A stretch of 64,000 nt of DNA, from assembly GCA_963848035.1 (NCBI GenBank), contig CAWKCD010000001.1:1984001-2048000 (forward strand), read 5' to 3'. The position numbers and the translations under genes were made by a program. Positions 25,088 through 32,617 of the stretch are shown here, piece after piece. The stretch comes from JAVVHH01 sp963848035. GTDB lineage: Bacteria; Pseudomonadota; Alphaproteobacteria; Acetobacterales; Acetobacteraceae. Below the pieces are notes generated by a model. That model searched no databases and was not told the origin of the DNA. It saw only the letters and a program-made list of their open reading frames with translations. Numbering within the stretch: position 1 is the stretch's first letter; each line of letters starts with the position of its first letter.

Positions 25088-26029
25088 TCAGGTCACCGGT
25101 GCAGCCGCCCCGGTCGCGTCTGAGATTAACGATGTCCTGCCACCAGGTGCATACCGCCTGACCATGTTGGCGCAAAACTCTGCAAAACGTTCCGGCTCCT
25201 TCGGAACTGCCGTATGATGCGCCCACTCACCTTCATGTTCTGGCGTAAAACAAAACGTGGTGGTGACCTGAAATTCGTCCAAGGCCCGCATTTGCCGATC
25301 GAACCATCGATCGGCGCCAGGACGGAAGGAGTTGGCCCATGAAAGGCCGGTTCGCACATATTTCACACCCATCTGGCGCATAGTCTCTACGGCCGAGTTG
25401 AGCCGATGATCTTCGAAGTGGAACCACTGACATAGGCCCATAGCTGGAGTGTAGTCCGGAAATAAATGGGCCGCCCGCTTTGGACGCCCGTGCTCATCAA
25501 TCAAGCCCATGTGAAAATGACGGTAGTAAGAACTCCCTTCTGCTTCGCGATGCCGCGTCGTTGCGGGCCACGCAGCGGGTAGATCGTATAGGCTATACCA
25601 ATGTATTCGTGGAGACTGGCCAATCAGCAACTCGGCCGTCCGACGAAGTCCCCACTCCTGCACTTCTTCGGCACCGAATGTCGAAACTCCGACCTCCGAG
25701 ACCCAGATCGGCAGAGCAGTCACCTCCCGGATGCTGCTCAATTTCTCGGGCCACTCGTCAATCATCCAATGATTCCAATCGAACGGGAATCCGTGCACCG
25801 CAACGGCGTCCAGATGATCAAACGTTCCGTGCTGCTGTAGCGCTCGAACGAAATTCGGATCGATCGGGCTCATGCCGCCAAGCACCCGAGGGAGTCCCGG
25901 AGCTTCTGCATGGATCGCCTGGCAAGCCAATTTTGCCATCGATCCAAACCGCTCCCACTGAGGATCTTTCTCGAAATCCCAGTGTGACTTGTTGTTTGGC
26001 TCATTCCAGATCATGACCGCTTCAATCAT
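25088..26029 (-). CDS. Glycoside hydrolase (clan A-like, beta-xylosidase-type) with circularly permuted TIM barrel
   Basis: A 313-residue protein that starts at the middle of the usual barrel: IWNEPNN at residues 7-13 (acid/base Glu10, normally on strand 4). VLGGMSPID, AVAVHGFPFDW and the nucleophile-type WVSEVG (Glu112, normally strand 7) follow. IHWYSLYDLP and GLIDEHGRPKRAAHLF would be the normal C-terminus. After a short linker come stretches that normally open the barrel: GVKYVRTGLSW (about 221-231), TTTFCFTPEHEG (256-267) and RFAEFCANMVRRYA, which would normally lead straight into NEP. Both catalytic Glu are present. No signal peptide is seen. It lies between the methyltransferase and GT4 remnants. 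The substrate is unknown; hydrolysis or transglycosylation are both possible. Confidence 0.72.
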   Translation of the reverse strand: MIEAVMIWNEPNNKSHWDFEKDPQWERFGSMAKLACQAIHAEAPGLPRVLGGMSPIDPNFVRALQQHGTFDHLDAVAVHGFPFDWNHWMIDEWPEKLSSIREVTALPIWVSEVGVSTFGAEEVQEWGLRRTAELLIGQSPRIHWYSLYDLPAAWPATTRHREAEGSSYYRHFHMGLIDEHGRPKRAAHLFPDYTPAMGLCQWFHFEDHRLNSAVETMRQMGVKYVRTGLSWANSFRPGADRWFDRQMRALDEFQVTTTFCFTPEHEGEWAHHTAVPKEPERFAEFCANMVRRYAPGGRTSLISDATGAAAPVT

Positions 26030-26796
26030 GATTTAAGCCTCTCGCCGGATAAACAGCTCCATAGCTCGGGTCGCTGGCGTCGATCCTACGGCAGATGAAG
26101 ATTTCGGCTTCCGGGTTGGATTCGATCGTAAATCCCGCAGACCTCAGCATTGCGGCCGAGCAGGCGCGATTTGGTGCCCACCAATTTGTACTGTCGTTAG
26201 AATAACTATGTTCAATAAAATGTAACTTCGGATAGCCAGGATCAGCGAAGACCGATTGGTCGAAAAAATTATAGTCCGGTTCAACCGGTAAGATCTCGTC
26301 AGAGCCCCGTCTGCATCGACTGGAAAATAAGCAGATCCCTCGCCACGTGTTCGTGCACAAGATCCAGTGCTAACAGTGGATGTCTAAGATGGTAAAAAAC
26401 GCCGATGAAGAAAACGACATCGAACTTCTCACCGATTTTGGCCACGTCGTAGACGCTTAGCTTCTGAAACTCGATGTCAAGGTTCTCGACGCTTGCTGCA
26501 AACTGGGCCTGCGCAAGATAATCCTCGTCAAAATCAATACCGACGACGCGCGTAGCGCCTCGTCGCTTCATTTCCAACGAGTAGAAGCCGGCGTTGCAGC
26601 CAATATCAAGCACTGTCCTGCCGGTCAGATCTAAAGGTATCTCGTCCTTAAAACGCTGCCATTTCACCTGTGGATAGTCGCCCAAGAAATGATCTGGAGC
26701 AGTTTGTACACCTTTAAGGTCAAGATTGTGGAACCAAGGCCCCAATGCCTTAGCACGTAGCCTGACCTCGGATTTAGTCCAATTAACAGCACTCAA
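26022..26796 (-). pseudogene. SAM methyltransferase (Rta_06860/TIGR04290-like), single frameshift
   Basis: The first frame (26796 to about 26310) reads MSAVNWTKSEVRLRAKALGP, DLTGRTVLDIGCNAGFYSLE (SAM motif I), VVGIDFDEDYLAQAQF and FDVVFFIGVFYHLRHPLLAL, and ends at LIFQSMQTGL. The continuation, GSDEILPVEPDYNFFDQSVF then HFIEHSYSNDSTNWWAPNRA and CSAAMLRSAGFTIE, lies in another frame (26360 to 26022). One extra base near CAGACGGGG would account for it. Together the parts match a methyltransferase family found in clusters with CgeB-type glycosyltransferases. The family name is from memory. Its ATG overlaps the nucleotidyltransferase stop. It is either inactivated or carries a sequencing error. 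Confidence 0.8.
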
Positions 26797-27578
26797 GGAT
26801 CACACCCTACAAGAGGTTGATTTACTGTCACGTGTTCAGACGCAGTCAGATCAGACGAATGGTCGAGCAGAGCCATCGCCTCGCGATACCCATGCAGCGT
26901 TCCAACGTCGACATAGTCGGTCCCAAGCTGGACACCCCATGCGACCTCACCCATATCCAACCAGGCGTTCACGAGGGTACCGAAAAACTCATCTTTGCAA
27001 CCTCGTTCTTTCCATAATCGGTGTAGCGAGTGTAATGTTGCTCCGGGCATTTTCATTGCGCCCCAAATCCAGCTGGTTTTCGGGTGAGCGGCCTTCACTT
27101 CAATGTTGAGCACTCGCCCATCATGCGTGAGCGAAACGGCGTCGAAAAACTCTGGCCGGGCGACCGGGAACAGTAGAAAAGAAAAGCGATCATTCGGAAG
27201 ACCCGCTAGCGCATCGGACGGAAACCAAACGGTATCAGGCAGCCCAATCAACACGGGTTCATCGCTCGGAATAACTGACATTGCCCGAAATAGGGCATCG
27301 CATAAACCGTTTGCGCCATCTTGGCACACGTAGACAAGCTCCACATCTCCAATCGTGCCGCCATAGTATTGGAGAATATCGCTTTTCTGAGATGATATGA
27401 CAAAGCAGATGTTTTTGACGCCGGCTAAGATCATGCGCTCAACGAGGTATTCGCTTACGGCACGAGGTCGGTCGATACCAGTGACGTCGCGACGAGAGCC
27501 AACAGGGAGTAACTCTTTGCTGAACGCGAGCGGTTGAATGCGCGTCCCGTTCCCTGCAGCGGGGATCACCCCCCACAT
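26793..27578 (-). CDS. Sugar-phosphate nucleotidyltransferase
   Basis: A 261-residue RmlA/GalU-like nucleotidyltransferase that would make an NDP-sugar from a sugar 1-phosphate. The N-terminal loop is VIPAAGNGTRIQPLAFSKEL (G-x-GTR and the conserved Lys), followed by LLPVGSRRD. QDGANGLCDALFRAM, IGLPDTVWFPSDAL (the metal-binding Asp) and DYVDVGTLHGYREAM are also typical. The sugar specificity cannot be read. It is intact, and its start overlaps the stop of the upstream CgeB-like gene by one base. Its stop overlaps the methyltransferase ATG, so it sits in a translationally coupled run. Confidence 0.85.
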   Translation of the reverse strand: MWGVIPAAGNGTRIQPLAFSKELLPVGSRRDVTGIDRPRAVSEYLVERMILAGVKNICFVISSQKSDILQYYGGTIGDVELVYVCQDGANGLCDALFRAMSVIPSDEPVLIGLPDTVWFPSDALAGLPNDRFSFLLFPVARPEFFDAVSLTHDGRVLNIEVKAAHPKTSWIWGAMKMPGATLHSLHRLWKERGCKDEFFGTLVNAWLDMGEVAWGVQLGTDYVDVGTLHGYREAMALLDHSSDLTASEHVTVNQPLVGCDP

Positions 27579-28657
27579 TAGGCTGCTCCTGCAGCGGTCT
27601 CTTCGAACGCAGAGATCATCTCGGCCGCTCGACGAATGGACGTATGCTCATCGAACACACGTTCTCTGGCTCGCTTGGCAATGTTGGCAAGCACAGGTCG
27701 GTCCAGCATAAGCGCTTGCAAAGCGTCTGTAGTGGAGCGCGCGACCAGGATTTCCTCGGTCGGCTGAAAGAAATCATCCAGACCATCAAACCAGTCCGAT
27801 AAGATAGGCGCTCCGCAGGCGGCAGCTTCGAATAACCGGCCGGATGGGCACCAACCTCTCTTCGCCATTGCCTCGCGCGTGATGTTTAAGGTCAGCGCCG
27901 ATGACGAGTAGAAAGCTGGATGCTCGGGAGGAGGAAGATGATGCAATTGTGTGATGTTTGACGCCCAGGATAGCGTTTGCGGATATTGCGCGCCGGCAAC
28001 CACAAACCGGCAATCCTTTAAAGCATTGGCTGGCGCAACAAGAAGCCGGTCCAGACCGCGTTGGCGGTCAGGTGCATAAGTGCCTATATAAGACATGGTC
28101 GCAGAGTATTCGGGTCTTGGAGATACCGGATAGTGTAAATCCGGGTCCACTGAGCCGTATATAGGAAAAGTCCGCCGCGCGCCGAGTTGTGTTTTTAGCG
28201 CGTCCAGCGCACTTCCTCCTGTGTAGCTCAAAGTAAGATCGAACGACGCTAGGCCGTCGGCGCTCAAATAGTCGATCTCGTCTCCTGCATCGACCCGAGC
28301 GAGCGTAACTGGTGTGTCGAGATCGTAGAAACAGCGAAGACCGCCATCAATGTCTTGCATTAGGCGATTAGCGGCTTCGCTATCCGGGCAGTAAGATGTA
28401 ATCATACCGACATCTGCTTCTGCCAGTTCGATGCGTGCTCGGGGCTGGGCATCTTCCCAATCATGATACAGAACGAGTTCTCCACCGACTGGAAGATGCA
28501 GCAGGTCTCGGTGCTCCGCGTAGTATTGAACGTCCCGCTCAAAAAATACGACGTTATGGCCCAGTTTGATCAGTGCGCGGATCAATGCCCGCCATAGAGC
28601 TGCGTGGCCGTTTCCCCAAGACGAACTAACAGAGAGACCGAAAATCACGATTTTCAT
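27578..28657 (-). CDS. CgeB-family glycosyltransferase (second copy)
   Basis: A 359-residue GT-B glycosyltransferase of the CgeB (spore-protein-like) family. It starts MKIVIFGLSVSSSWGNGHAA and has FYDLDTPVTLARVDAGDEID, a D-T-P-V-T signature of this group. The C-terminal half has MSYIGTYAPDRQRGLDRLL and the donor-binding region GRLFEAAACGAPILSDWFDG then LDDFFQPTEEILVA, where the acidic residues bind the nucleotide sugar. It is clearly paralogous to the gene immediately upstream, with the same motif order. It overlaps both neighbours, by 4 and 1 bases. The acceptor is unknown. Confidence 0.83.
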   Translation of the reverse strand: MKIVIFGLSVSSSWGNGHAALWRALIRALIKLGHNVVFFERDVQYYAEHRDLLHLPVGGELVLYHDWEDAQPRARIELAEADVGMITSYCPDSEAANRLMQDIDGGLRCFYDLDTPVTLARVDAGDEIDYLSADGLASFDLTLSYTGGSALDALKTQLGARRTFPIYGSVDPDLHYPVSPRPEYSATMSYIGTYAPDRQRGLDRLLVAPANALKDCRFVVAGAQYPQTLSWASNITQLHHLPPPEHPAFYSSSALTLNITREAMAKRGWCPSGRLFEAAACGAPILSDWFDGLDDFFQPTEEILVARSTTDALQALMLDRPVLANIAKRARERVFDEHTSIRRAAEMISAFEETAAGAA

Positions 28658-29757
28658 GCGGTTGCTACTCGCTGTTCCGCCATCGGAGTGCCGCGGACGT
28701 AACTCTCAAGCTCGCGAACTCGGACGTCGGCGGTATGATACGTGAGTACGCGCGCGCGTGCGGCGAGTCCGATTTCAACCCGTCGAGAGTCAGGGACTGA
28801 TCGCAGAAGCTCCAAAGCCTCGTGCCGGTTGCTGACGATGAGCACTTCCTCGCCGGGTTTGAAGAGCGAGTCGAGGCCCTCCCACCAATCGCTAATGATT
28901 GGAGTGCCGCAACAGGCGGCCTCAAAGAGCCTTACGCTTGGGCTCCATCCCCGCTGCACCATATCTGCACGTGTTACATTCAGCGTAAACCGCTGAGCGG
29001 TATAGAAGTCGACGTGATCGGCCGGCGGTAGATGTTCGATCCGATGGACATTTGCAGGCCACTTGACGTTGTCTGGATAGGAGGGGCCAGCTACGGCGAA
29101 GCGACCTTCGCGCCATTCTTCCGCAGGCTTTATGAGGTATTCGTCAAGTTTCGGCTGACGGTCGGTGCTGAATGTGCCCAGATAACCCAGATCCCATTCT
29201 GGCTGGTTTGTCGCTCTTGGATGATAGAGATCCGGGTCAGCTGTACAGTAAAGCGGCAACGCTCGTTGCGCACCCCATCGTTCTTCGAGGTCGGCGAGTG
29301 TAGGTCCCCCCGTGAACGATAAATACATCCCGTATCTGGGAATTTGACGCGGGCAAATGTAATCGCAGCTGCCGTCCGCAAGGCGCGCGAGTGTTACCGG
29401 CGTGTCTATGTCGTAAAACGCCGTCAAGCCGCGCGCTAAACGGTTGACGATATTACCAACCTCAATCCCGTCCGGGACATAAGATCCGACGATCACCATG
29501 TCAGCAGAGGCGATTTGCTGGCCCCAAATGGCTTCGAGCGACGAAACATCGTCGTAAAGTGCTAAGTTCCCGAACGGGGGATCTGCCAGGTCTCGGTTTG
29601 CGGCATACCAGGGTTTATCATGCTCCAAGAAAAGGACGGAGTGACCCCGTTGAACTAATCCTCGAACAAGGCTGCGATAGGTCGTCGCGTGACCATTTCC
29701 CCATGACGAGGTGATCGTCAGTCCTAAAATGACAATGCGTAGCCGATCTGCCCTCAT
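28654..29757 (-). CDS. CgeB-family glycosyltransferase (first copy)
   Basis: A 367-residue paralogue of the next gene. The N-terminus is IVILGLTITSSWGNGHATTY. The central motif is AFYDIDTPVTLARLADGSCD with YICPRQIPRYGMYLSFTGGP. The C-terminal donor site is VRLFEAACCGTPIISDWWEG followed by LDSLFKPGEEVLIVSNRHEA. Tandem CgeB genes may add successive sugars, or the two proteins may form a heteromer; neither is shown. Its ATG lies 6 bases after the stop of the GT9-type remnant. It is intact, with family-normal length. Confidence 0.83.
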   Translation of the reverse strand: MRADRLRIVILGLTITSSWGNGHATTYRSLVRGLVQRGHSVLFLEHDKPWYAANRDLADPPFGNLALYDDVSSLEAIWGQQIASADMVIVGSYVPDGIEVGNIVNRLARGLTAFYDIDTPVTLARLADGSCDYICPRQIPRYGMYLSFTGGPTLADLEERWGAQRALPLYCTADPDLYHPRATNQPEWDLGYLGTFSTDRQPKLDEYLIKPAEEWREGRFAVAGPSYPDNVKWPANVHRIEHLPPADHVDFYTAQRFTLNVTRADMVQRGWSPSVRLFEAACCGTPIISDWWEGLDSLFKPGEEVLIVSNRHEALELLRSVPDSRRVEIGLAARARVLTYHTADVRVRELESYVRGTPMAEQRVATA

Positions 29758-29763
29758 GCTCTG

Positions 29764-30734
29764 CTACAAGCGCATACGGCCAACAGAGTTCCTTATCGCA
29801 CACGCATGTTCGAGCGCTTGGGTCATTTCCTCGATTGGCTGAGACCAGTTGCCAGGTTGCGGCTGAATGAACTTTCTCGTTTGATCATACCATACGCTTC
29901 CCGCTCCACCGGCGGTCCAGCGCCAGTCCGGAGCGGATTTCAGAAGCAGGAACAGTGGAACACCGAGAGCTCCTGCGAGATGCGCCACCATTGTATCTGC
30001 AGAGATCACGAGATCGAGGGTTGTGATAAGGCGAGCGGTTTCCCGTATCGTCTTCGGGCACGTGCCGCTAACGCCATCGAGCGAAGCGCCAAGTTGAAGG
30101 TTAATGAACTGGATGTCCCGCAGCCGCAGTAGCGGGCCGATGCAGTTGAGCCGGCACCGATCGCTCAGGTTGCCAAGATGGACTGGCCTGCCAACATAGA
30201 CCTACTCGAAACCGGGCCGATGCCAACTTCCGTCGTCAGGTTCAGATACGGAGCGGGTTCCGGTGGCAGGCGCAATGCATGGCAAAGTTCCATGATCTCG
30301 ATATCACAGTCGGTCGCCTGCAGCGGCTGTGCGCGGTCAAAAGGTGCGATCGTTATCGCAGCTTGAAGGTAAGCGAGCGTAGTCACGATCTCAGGTTGAA
30401 CTTCGAGCGTCACGTGATCGGCACGCTGACAAAGCGGCGCGAGAAATCTACAGAATTGAAGAGTATCGCCCAGGCCATGATAACAGCGAACGATAATTCG
30501 TCGGTTCTCAAAAGGGCGTCCGTCCCACACCCAGCGAAGGTGATAGGGTTGTCGTGGATCGTCTCGCGTTGCCGGATCTCGTCCGGCTAGGACGTGATCG
30601 CTTACTTGCCACGCCTTGTGGAAATCCCCCTCTCCCATCGCTTCGGTCCAGGTGTCGGCCGAGGCTCCACACGCGCTAATAGGGAGAGATTGGGTTGGCA
30701 CGGCAGACCGACGATATACCCTTGAGAGCGTCAA
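29764..30734 (-). pseudogene. GT9-type (heptosyltransferase-like) glycosyltransferase, frameshifted
   Basis: The N-terminal frame has GDFHKAWQVSDHVLAGRDPA, PYHLRWVWDGRPF, IIVRCYHGLGDTLQFCRFLA and CDIEIMELCHALRLPPEPAP, and runs into a stop at 30165. The C-terminal frame takes over near 30200 with VHLGNLSDRCRLN, IQFINLQLGASLDGVSGTCP then ETARLITTLDLVISADTMVA, and HLAGALGVPLFLLLKSAPDW. The D-T-x-x-x-H-L-A-G motif is the GT9 donor site. One frameshift separates the parts. The start is unclear: a TTG at 30734 fits, and an ATG at 30638 would drop conserved residues. Such genes usually carry N-terminal TPRs, of which only the last helix remains. Confidence 0.78.
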
Positions 30735-30869
30735 CGGCTAGCGGGCTCGCCTATTCTGGAACATATGCATTCGCCTCCATGTGACGCCGCCAAAGCACCT
30801 CTAGAAGCATCAGGGTTCGACCCAGGCCTGTAGGGGAGATTGCGATCAACGGACGAATAGGTCTCGAGT

Positions 30870-31554
30870 TCAGCCTACGGGGAGTCGTTCTGCCAATCGG
30901 AATGGTGCGTCCAGCGCCGCTTGGGTGAAAATGCAGATCGATTGGAGTTGTCGGTGTTGAGCCAAGGATGCGGCAAAATGCTGCTCAGCGACCGAACGCC
31001 ACGCGGATAGCTCCTCCACACTTAAGCGCCGGGTCAACGTCATATGAAAACGCCAGCGCGTGAATACGCCTGGATAACCCCAACGTAGCAATAGGATATC
31101 GGCATCTTCCGACAGCCCTGTCTGTCGGCGCTTCTGCAATTCGACGTCGCTAGGGGCTCGGCGGTGTCGGTCAGGCCAGGCGACGCACAGATCGGCAAGC
31201 GCTTGAAGAGACGAATTGGGTTGCCCGACGCGAAGGGCGAGAAAGCCGGAAAGGTCTCCGACTGAAAATGGTGGCAAGTCAAATGGGCGGATCGCTTTAG
31301 CCATACACCCGACGTCATGCCGGAATTCCGTCATATGAGGTCACTAGCCGCATCGGAGGCTTGAGAGTGCAATGGAAGCCGTAGCCGCGAGCGTCGGCGG
31401 TTAGCGCATCAATCCCGTGCACGACGGGCTGTGACATCGGCGTCGCACGCTCCGGGTCGCGCCCGAGCCAAGTGCATCCGGCCTTCCAGAGTGGATCGTC
31501 GAGCTCAGGGGCGTAATAGATTGCGACTCGAGACTCTAAATTCAGATCACACAC
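30870..31554 (-). pseudogene. DUF1045 (2H phosphodiesterase-like) gene, frameshifted
   Basis: The N-terminal frame (31554-31315) has VAIYYAPELDDPLWKAGCTW, LGRDPERATP and ARGYGFHCTLKPPMRLV, whose H-x-T/C-L is the first of two HxT motifs. The C-terminal frame (31334-30870) has AIRPFDLPPFSVGDLSGFLA, LLLRWGYPGVFTRWRFHMTL (second HxT motif) and TRRLSVEELSAW. The frames switch at about 31320. DUF1045 proteins normally sit in phosphonate (phn) operons; no phn gene is nearby. It starts with a GTG preceded by AAGGGA. The insertion sequence begins 66 bases upstream, so any promoter may be displaced. Confidence 0.8.
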
Positions 31555-31614
31555 TCCCTTGCCTGCCTAACCTGCTGGACACCAATCTCGGTAAGTTCTC
31601 GTGCGATCATCTCG

Positions 31615-31619
31615 GACGC
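31615..31619. repeat. Target-site duplication, left copy
   Basis: GACGC lies directly outside the left end of the IS element and is repeated at 32449-32453. Five bases is the size expected for IS2-type members of the IS3 family. Confidence 0.75.
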
Positions 31620-31646
31620 TGGAGTTGACCCCATCAAGCCGGACAC
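31620..31646. repeat. Left terminal inverted repeat of the IS element
   Basis: Begins TGGAGTTGACCCC and ends CCGGACAC. It is partly complementary to 32421-32448 with the same terminal TG and CCGGACAC core. Confidence 0.7.
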
Positions 31647-32095
31647 GCGGCGGGTTGCGACTGAGCTCTGATGTATTCTCTCGGTGAGCGGTAGGCGAGC
31701 CTGCTGTGAGGGTGGATCTCGTTGTAGTCGGTCATCCACTTGTCGACGACGTGGATTGCGACGGCAGCATCCGGCAGCGGACTAACACGGACGTAGTCCC
31801 GCTTGAGGGTTTTGACGAACGCCTCGGCGACGCCGTTGCTCTCGGGGCTCTCCACCGGAGTGAAACAGGGTTCGAGGTTGAGCGCGATGGCGAGGTCGAG
31901 CGTCCTTGCGGCGGCGTAGATCGACCCGTTGTCCGTCAGCCACTGAATCGGGTGGGGTGCTCGTGAGGCGCCGAAACGGGCCTCGACGCACTCAACCATG
32001 AGGTCGCGGATCATCTCGCCGGAGATACCCGCCGTGGTCGCCACCCAGCCGATCACCTCGCGATCATGGCAGTCGAGCGCGAATGCGACCCGCAC
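31634..32095 (-). pseudogene. IS transposase OrfB, C-terminal fragment
   Basis: The 153-residue fragment begins RVAFALDCHDREVIGWVATT and keeps the second catalytic Asp in WLTDNGSIYAA and the Glu in ESPESNGVAEAFVKTLKRDY, as in IS3-family OrfB. The N-terminal third, with the HTH_21 region and the first catalytic Asp, is absent. Just upstream the remnant FELDSC, then LNGEVV in another frame, shows where the deletion joined orfA to orfB. No activity is expected. Confidence 0.85.
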
Positions 32096-32106
32096 GACCT
32101 CGCCGT

Positions 32107-32382
32107 TCAGCAGGAATCAAGCTCGAACAGGCGGCGGACATCGGCTGCGGGAACCACGTCGTCATCGGCGCGGACGGCTTCATGGCCGCCTTCGGTCATC
32201 AACCGCCTCCATCGGAACACCAGGCTGGGCGAGAGCCCATGACGGCGGGCAACATAGCTGATCGACATACCCGGCTGCATCGTCTCGCTGACGACGGCCA
32301 GCTTCTGCTCGGTCGAGAAGCGGCGGCGACGCGCGACTCCCTTGATGATTTCGACCTTCGAAAACGTGTCGGACATAGGCAT
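32107..32382 (-). pseudogene. IS transposase OrfA, truncated
   Basis: A 91-residue OrfA with the helix-turn-helix RRFSTEQKLAVVSETMQPGM then SISYVARRHGLSPSLVFRWR. The C-terminal coiled coil that normally follows VPAADVRRL is replaced by six residues (FELDSC) derived from the orfB side of an internal deletion. It retains the DNA-binding part only, so it could at most bind the IS ends. Confidence 0.85.
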
Positions 32383-32420
32383 AGCACCAGGCTTACGCCT
32401 GGGTCTCCCGGCTAAAGCCG

Positions 32421-32448
32421 GTGTCCGGTCAAAACGGGGAGCACTTCA
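32421..32448. repeat. Right terminal inverted repeat of the IS element
   Basis: Starts GTGTCCGG and ends GGGGAGCACTTCA on the plus strand. Read inward it is TGAAGTGCTCCCC...CCGGACAC, matching the left end imperfectly. Confidence 0.7.
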
Positions 32449-32453
32449 GACGC
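32449..32453. repeat. Target-site duplication, right copy
   Basis: GACGC directly after the right IS end, identical to 31615-31619. Confidence 0.75.
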
Positions 32454-32617
32454 AACGCTGCCGCCTTTTGCTATCGGACCAAGTTTCGCATCTAACAATA
32501 ACCCCGCCTGAAGGCCTGACGGCGCGCTACCACGTTAACCGAATCTGCCATGATAGATATTTGAAAGTTGTCTAGACAGCCCTGCAGCGCCTCATTACGC
32601 TGCGTCTGTCAGCGTGG

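Larger units (their letters stand above)
31620..32448 (-). mobile_element. IS3-family (IS2-like) element with internal deletion, 829 bp
   Basis: The ends are imperfect inverted repeats: TGGAGTTGACCCCATC...CCGGACAC on the left, and its counterpart TGAAGTGCTCCCCGTT...CCGGACAC read inward from the right. Both start TG and share AGT, CCCC and CCGGACAC. GACGC flanks both ends. A full IS2-like element is about 1.3 kb with orfA and orfB. Here the end of orfA and the first part of orfB, including the helix-turn-helix and first catalytic Asp region, are missing. The element cannot transpose itself but could be moved in trans. It marks the right border of the decayed segment. Confidence 0.85.

Noticed and set aside
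25029..25226. A frame that might be the true C-terminus of the glycosidase after a frameshift
   Set aside because: The glycosidase already ends near its last expected helix (MVRRYA); the alternative frame shows no conserved residues.
30790..30835. GGTTCGACCC resembling a tRNA T-arm
   Set aside because: No acceptor, anticodon or D-arm can be folded around it on either strand.
23019..32448. The glycan region as a phage or integrative element
   Set aside because: No integrase, phage gene, tRNA target or direct repeats at the borders; the only mobile part is the deleted IS.
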